DNA of 10,000 nucleotides from Candidatus Hydrogenedens sp. (GTDB lineage: Bacteria; Hydrogenedentota; Hydrogenedentia; Hydrogenedentales; Hydrogenedentaceae), in NCBI GenBank assembly GCA_020216745.1, contig JAIWNQ010000002.1:1-10000 (forward strand), written 5' to 3'. Within the stretch, counting starts at the first letter, position 1. Each line of letters starts with the position of its first letter. Positions 5,994-10,000 of the stretch are shown here, in pieces. The translations under genes were made by a program, and so were the position numbers. The notes under the pieces are model-generated. The model was not told the origin of the DNA. It did not search any database and saw nothing but the letters and a program-made list of their open reading frames with translations.

Positions 5994-8900
5994 TTATTTT
6001 GGCAATATCGCAGTTTTTAGTTTCGGTTCAAATGGAGAACCATCAGTTTTGCGGATACGTGCACAGAATTCCCATTGTCCACTACCTTGCCGTATTTTGG
6101 CAAGTATGTGGTTCCATCCTTGTTGTAAATGTATTGCAATGGTATCATCATCGGGGACACAAGGACGGTTTGTATTTTTCCCAAACACCTTCGTCCCATT
6201 AACCCAGATACGAGCACCATCATCGCTACCAATTAACAAATTTACATCCTGTTCTGCATCGCTCCATACATAAGTACTTAGGTAAGCGACACGGTTTTCT
6301 CCTCCTAATATTTTATGAAGTTCAACAACCATAGGCTTATTAGGATTTGAACCCGTAGAGACAGGCTTCCATAATACTTTCTCGGCTTCTTCCGGTTTTT
6401 CGGGGGCAAACACGAATTCATAAAGCATGTTAGGATTAATCTCATCGTTAACATAGGGACCCGAAACCATCCACGTAGTAATAAAATCCTCAAACTTGGG
6501 AATTATCTCCAGAGTTTTCTGTGCCTCTTGTTTAATGAGTTCCATCTGTCCTTGAGCAATAACTTTTTCGAGAGCAGGTACAACTGAATCAGGAACAATA
6601 CCGATAAGAGTTTTAGAAAGTTTTACAACAGCAACTTCTGCTTCATTTTTTACCTGTTCGTTATCAAGGTATTGTAAGACAATAGATAACGCTTCTGGAT
6701 AAGATGTATTTTGTAACGCACCAATAACACCCTTTAAAACTTCTGGCTTTGTACTAATTGTAATAACGTCTTTGAAGAGTTGTGTTCGTTGTTCGGATGG
6801 CATATTCCAGATATTGTCCGACAATTGGATAACACCAGCAAGTGCTTGCCTACGAAGTGAGTCGTTCTCTGTTGTACGTGCAAGTTCTAATAAAGCATTC
6901 ATAGGTTCCGCATTCCTCCAATTGGATAGAGAGCGAATCAACGTTTCTTTAACAGAATCTTCAGATTCATTAAGATATTTAAGTAGTAGTGGTAACGAAC
7001 TGTCTACCTTTCGCTGGGCTATTTTCTCTAATGCGGTTTTCTTTATTGTTGCGGAAGGGTTCAATTCCAATATTGAAGCAATTCTTTGAACAACTTCTTC
7101 GTCAGAAGCTTTCGTTTTTTGTGCCAGATTTAAACATGTTTCGAGTAAAGTATCTCTCTGTGCAAAATCAGGATTGGCACGAGCAAACTCGAATAAGACT
7201 GAAACAGGTGTATCATCAGGCCATTCGTTCAGGGCTTGTATCACAACGCCTAATTTATCCGCTGGTGTATTCGGATTTATTAACGTACTTAGTTTTTCCC
7301 ATCCTTTGGCATGACCAGACCTTGCAAGTACACGAAGTAAAGTGGTCTGTACAGGTAATGCAGGATTGGAATCTAACGACGTTGAAATTTTTACTAATTG
7401 CTTTTCCGTTTCGTCGGGATTAAGCAATACAATTTTTAAAATTAGTTCTTCAAATAGTCCTTGTTCTTCATTAGAATTGGCCCCTGGTAATATTTGCAGA
7501 ACAGTGTCGAGCATCTCTACATTAGGTTGTTCAATCAGACTTTTTATGGCAGAAATTCTACATTCCGGATCAGCATCCCCAGCAGACTGAAGTATTACAG
7601 GTTCGCTACCGGGAACTTTTCGATTCGCAACTAACGGGAGAAGAAGTTTTTTTAGAACGGGGTCTATGTCGGGTTTCTTTAATATCTCCAACATACCTTT
7701 ACCCACATCTTCTCCGGGCATAGAAGCAAGGCTTGCCTTGGCTAATTCTGCTTCATCCCCTTCACCGAGTGCTTTGGGTATAAGTAACTCTACTTCAGAT
7801 TTACCCCCAATGACACCAAGTGCTCTTATGCTGGCTTCTCGGATAGCCGGGTTCTCACTACTAAGGCTGTTTACTACATAAGGAAGTATATCTTTCCTTT
7901 TTTGTGAGGCAAACAAATTAATAAACTGTACTTGATTGTCTGGTGATGAAAATGCCATCTCCTTACAAACAACATTTAATAAAATTTTTGTATTCTTTAT
8001 TAAGGGTGTCGCACTTATTACCAGACGAACAAATTCTGCATCTGGATCACCCATTGCTTTTACTAACGCCTTTGCACCTTCTTCCTCAGAATATTTTACT
8101 AAACTTCGTAGCGACGCTATTCGCAGAGAAGGGGTAAGCGAATTGTCTGCTGACAAATTACGTATTATTGCAATAGCATCGGGTGATTTTTTCTTTGCTA
8201 AAATTTTATCGGCACAGGCAAATACATGTTGTGTTAATTTCAAACGGGCTGTTTCGGTGGCTTGTGAACGTGCAGTCCATAATGCGGAAAGAGCACTTTC
8301 TTCTTCCATCATGGATAGAGCAGAACCTGCAGAAATTACAGTATCAAGGTCACTGTTGTTCAAAAATATTGCAATAGAGGGGATAGATTTAACATCTTTT
8401 CGCAAACCAAGAGAGGTAATAATCCCGATACGATTCTTACCTTCCGCCGTTTGTAGTGCATTTCTCAATGAGAGAGCCGAAGCTTCTCCAGGAATTTTTT
8501 CAAGGGCAAAACGTGCAGAGTCAAATAGTTCCGGAACCTGTAACAAATCAGCCAGTACTGGAACAGATTCTTGAGAGCCTAATTCCCCTAATTTTGAGCA
8601 TACATATTTCTTGGCGTCCGTTGTCGCATCAGAGAGAAGAAATTTAATCATCTCTTTTTCTACATTTGCTAAAGACCTTTTATCAGAGGTCATAATGCGA
8701 AGATATTCATTAATTTGAGTTATCGTAGCACGACTATCTAACGCTTTAAATCCCTTTATTCGTTCTAATAATTCTGCAAATGGAATATACCTATTTTCTT
8801 CCCAAATACGTACTTCATAAGGACCCGGAAAATCTTCCGGTATAGGTTGAGTCACTTTGCCCGTGGCGCACCATTCCGCACCACGCAAAAATGTAGTAAG

Positions 8901-9701
8901 AAAGCCTGCACATTGTAATGCAACGGGTGTATCCTCCTGAGGGTGCCCTAAAGCGGTTTGAAAAACTCTTCCCTTTCCATATTGAATTGTAAAGAGAATG
9001 GGTTCATGCTCTCCAGTTCCTTTTTCATCAGGACTGGAATAAGCAGTTGCAAGAACGGTTAGATTTTCTGCAGGACCACGCAGACGGTCATACAACTCAT
9101 CTTTTGCATGAAGCCATATCGGAGGAAGTCCCTTGGTAATGGGATGATTACGGTCACGGATAACCACCTGGAATGCATGTTGTGTCCCGTGGCTACCACC
9201 GGGTCCCGGTGTATTATCTTTTACTACCTTACCATCACGCCAACGGACATACGGACCCCAACGTTCATCTCTGTTCCCCCAACCACCAAGGCCAATAATT
9301 TTATTAAATTCTGGCCACTCAGGGAAAGCATTATTTGCAGCGTGATAAACAACAACACCGCCACCATTTTCCACATACGAGACAAAAGATTGCTTTACAT
9401 TTTCAGGCCAAGGGTCACCATTATAATCCAATACAACTACTTGATAATTTTGGAACTCTGGCTGAAAAGATGAAAAATCACCACCTTGAGGAGGTGCTTG
9501 AAGCACATCCACTTGAAATAGACCTGTCTTTTCTAAAGCATCCTTTAAAATGGGTGAACTGATGTCCCAGCGGTGATTATTCTGTCCCGTAATTAGCAAT
9601 GCTTTAATAGTTGGTTCTGCAAAAAGATTTGTGGGAAAACAGGCAAATATAATTGCAACAAAGGCTATTCCCAAAATCATTTGTTTTGTTCTGTAACTCA
9701 T
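5994..9701 (-). CDS. Secreted ThuA-domain protein with long HEAT-repeat solenoid and C-terminal beta-sandwich module
   Basis: A 1235-residue protein. AAGGAG (9709-9714) lies 7 nt before the ATG. Residues 1-28 form a signal peptide, likely cut after LFA. Residues ~32-276 are a ThuA-like (trehalose utilisation, class I glutamine amidotransferase-like fold) domain, with GQNNHRWD (39-46), GGGVVVYHAANNAF (113-126), LPPIWLHAKDELYDRL (~193-209) and GHPQ (~252). Residues ~325-1065 are many consecutive HEAT/PBS-lyase-like helical pairs of 30-40 residues (for example the segments containing ESVPVLADLL and REASIRALGVIGG). Residues ~1071-1235 form a beta-rich module (TTWMVSGPY, SDDGARIWVNG near 1160, GWNHILAKI near 1194) like the PA14/galactose-binding-like modules at the ends of PVC-type secreted proteins. 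ThuA proteins are linked to sugar metabolism, but the reaction is not firmly known. The gene lies 37 bp after an oxidoreductase gene, probably in one operon. HEAT unit count was not determined exactly. Confidence 0.88.
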   Translation of the reverse strand: MSYRTKQMILGIAFVAIIFACFPTNLFAEPTIKALLITGQNNHRWDISSPILKDALEKTGLFQVDVLQAPPQGGDFSSFQPEFQNYQVVVLDYNGDPWPENVKQSFVSYVENGGGVVVYHAANNAFPEWPEFNKIIGLGGWGNRDERWGPYVRWRDGKVVKDNTPGPGGSHGTQHAFQVVIRDRNHPITKGLPPIWLHAKDELYDRLRGPAENLTVLATAYSSPDEKGTGEHEPILFTIQYGKGRVFQTALGHPQEDTPVALQCAGFLTTFLRGAEWCATGKVTQPIPEDFPGPYEVRIWEENRYIPFAELLERIKGFKALDSRATITQINEYLRIMTSDKRSLANVEKEMIKFLLSDATTDAKKYVCSKLGELGSQESVPVLADLLQVPELFDSARFALEKIPGEASALSLRNALQTAEGKNRIGIITSLGLRKDVKSIPSIAIFLNNSDLDTVISAGSALSMMEEESALSALWTARSQATETARLKLTQHVFACADKILAKKKSPDAIAIIRNLSADNSLTPSLRIASLRSLVKYSEEEGAKALVKAMGDPDAEFVRLVISATPLIKNTKILLNVVCKEMAFSSPDNQVQFINLFASQKRKDILPYVVNSLSSENPAIREASIRALGVIGGKSEVELLIPKALGEGDEAELAKASLASMPGEDVGKGMLEILKKPDIDPVLKKLLLPLVANRKVPGSEPVILQSAGDADPECRISAIKSLIEQPNVEMLDTVLQILPGANSNEEQGLFEELILKIVLLNPDETEKQLVKISTSLDSNPALPVQTTLLRVLARSGHAKGWEKLSTLINPNTPADKLGVVIQALNEWPDDTPVSVLFEFARANPDFAQRDTLLETCLNLAQKTKASDEEVVQRIASILELNPSATIKKTALEKIAQRKVDSSLPLLLKYLNESEDSVKETLIRSLSNWRNAEPMNALLELARTTENDSLRRQALAGVIQLSDNIWNMPSEQRTQLFKDVITISTKPEVLKGVIGALQNTSYPEALSIVLQYLDNEQVKNEAEVAVVKLSKTLIGIVPDSVVPALEKVIAQGQMELIKQEAQKTLEIIPKFEDFITTWMVSGPYVNDEINPNMLYEFVFAPEKPEEAEKVLWKPVSTGSNPNKPMVVELHKILGGENRVAYLSTYVWSDAEQDVNLLIGSDDGARIWVNGTKVFGKNTNRPCVPDDDTIAIHLQQGWNHILAKIRQGSGQWEFCARIRKTDGSPFEPKLKTAILPK

Positions 9702-9738
9702 ATTATTTCTCCTTTATAAACAAAGAGTTCATTAATCT

Positions 9739-10000
9739 TTATATATTAAGATGCCATGGCTCTCGCATCGGCCTACATAGCATACGATTTGCTTCTGTAT
9801 CATTTAAGAACGTTTCTGTTTCGGGGTCAAACTTCAGCGGTCTCCCTAATTTCAAGGCAATGAGCCCTAAATGCCCAATCATAATGGAATGATGTGCGAC
9901 TTCTGCAGGAGTAATCGTTTTTTTACGTGTACGGACACATTCTAAAAAGTTTCCAATATGATTTGAAGAACGGTATAAATGTAATTCGTTAGGCTTAATT
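9739..10000 (-). CDS. Gfo/Idh/MocA-family oxidoreductase, C-terminal end only
   Basis: The minus-strand frame enters from the right edge and ends at TAA (9739-9741), giving 86 complete residues. The visible end has the hallmarks of the C-terminal part of PVC-type Gfo/Idh/MocA oxidoreductases: SSNHIGNFLECVRTRKK, then TPAEVAHHSIMIGHLGLIAL, LGRPLKFDPETE and EANRMLCRPMREPWHL. These enzymes use NAD(P) to oxidise or reduce sugars, inositols or their derivatives; the NAD-binding domain, catalytic residues and any Tat signal are outside the window. The 37-bp gap to the ThuA gene, with no terminator or clear promoter between, indicates co-transcription with this gene first. Its substrate cannot be told from this fragment. 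Confidence 0.9.
   Translation of the reverse strand, partial: IKPNELHLYRSSNHIGNFLECVRTRKKTITPAEVAHHSIMIGHLGLIALKLGRPLKFDPETETFLNDTEANRMLCRPMREPWHLNI

Noticed and set aside
7936..8574. Plus-strand open frame of 212 codons
   Set aside because: It is antisense to the HEAT-repeat part of the ThuA protein, has no recognisable domain and no ribosome site, and is explained by the codon make-up of the gene on the other strand.
9636..9647. Lipoprotein cysteine in the ThuA protein (IFAC, residues 18-21)
   Set aside because: Phe at -2 does not fit a lipobox, and a better signal peptidase I site (LFA) follows at residue 28.

Overview
The window suggests a low-GC bacterium from the Planctomycetota/Hydrogenedentota/Lentisphaerota range, with Hydrogenedentota my first guess. 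This rests on gene content: a type IV-type prepilin of the processing-associated H-X9-DG class, a ThuA-domain protein behind a Gfo/Idh/MocA oxidoreductase, a Tat-exported hydroxypyruvate-isomerase-like TIM barrel, and a large secreted repeat protein. No rRNA, tRNA or other taxonomic marker is present, so the assignment is an inference. No CRISPR array, transposase, phage or defence gene was seen.

Layout, left to right. (1) 1-3498, minus: one uninterrupted reading frame of at least 1166 codons, running off the left edge. It encodes a secreted protein with a signal peptide, three copies of a ~138-residue domain, and an array of 78-residue Cys-containing Ig-like repeats (nine complete, a tenth started). 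The last three complete repeats are nearly identical in DNA. (2) 3499-3724: AT-rich divergent intergenic region with a very good sigma-70-type promoter for the repeat protein. (3) 3725-4609, plus: Tat-signal TIM-barrel isomerase/epimerase-like protein. (4) 4610-4897: gene-free stretch with several ACAGAT-type short repeats and the terminator of the next gene. (5) 4898-5818, minus: prepilin-like protein with its own consensus-like promoter and terminator. (6) 5994-9701, minus: 1235-residue secreted ThuA + HEAT-repeat + beta-sandwich protein, ending in a strong terminator. (7) 9739-10000, minus: C-terminal end of a Gfo/Idh/MocA-family oxidoreductase, 37 bp upstream of the ThuA gene and probably in its operon.

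The right half looks like part of a carbohydrate-processing locus: oxidoreductase plus ThuA protein in one transcript, and an isomerase-like TIM barrel nearby under separate control. The repeat protein and the prepilin are cell-surface or secreted proteins, each with its own promoter. The most notable items are the recently amplified and apparently recombining Ig array, the unassigned triplicated N-terminal domain of the same protein, and the very long HEAT solenoid joining a ThuA domain to a sugar-binding-like C-terminal module.
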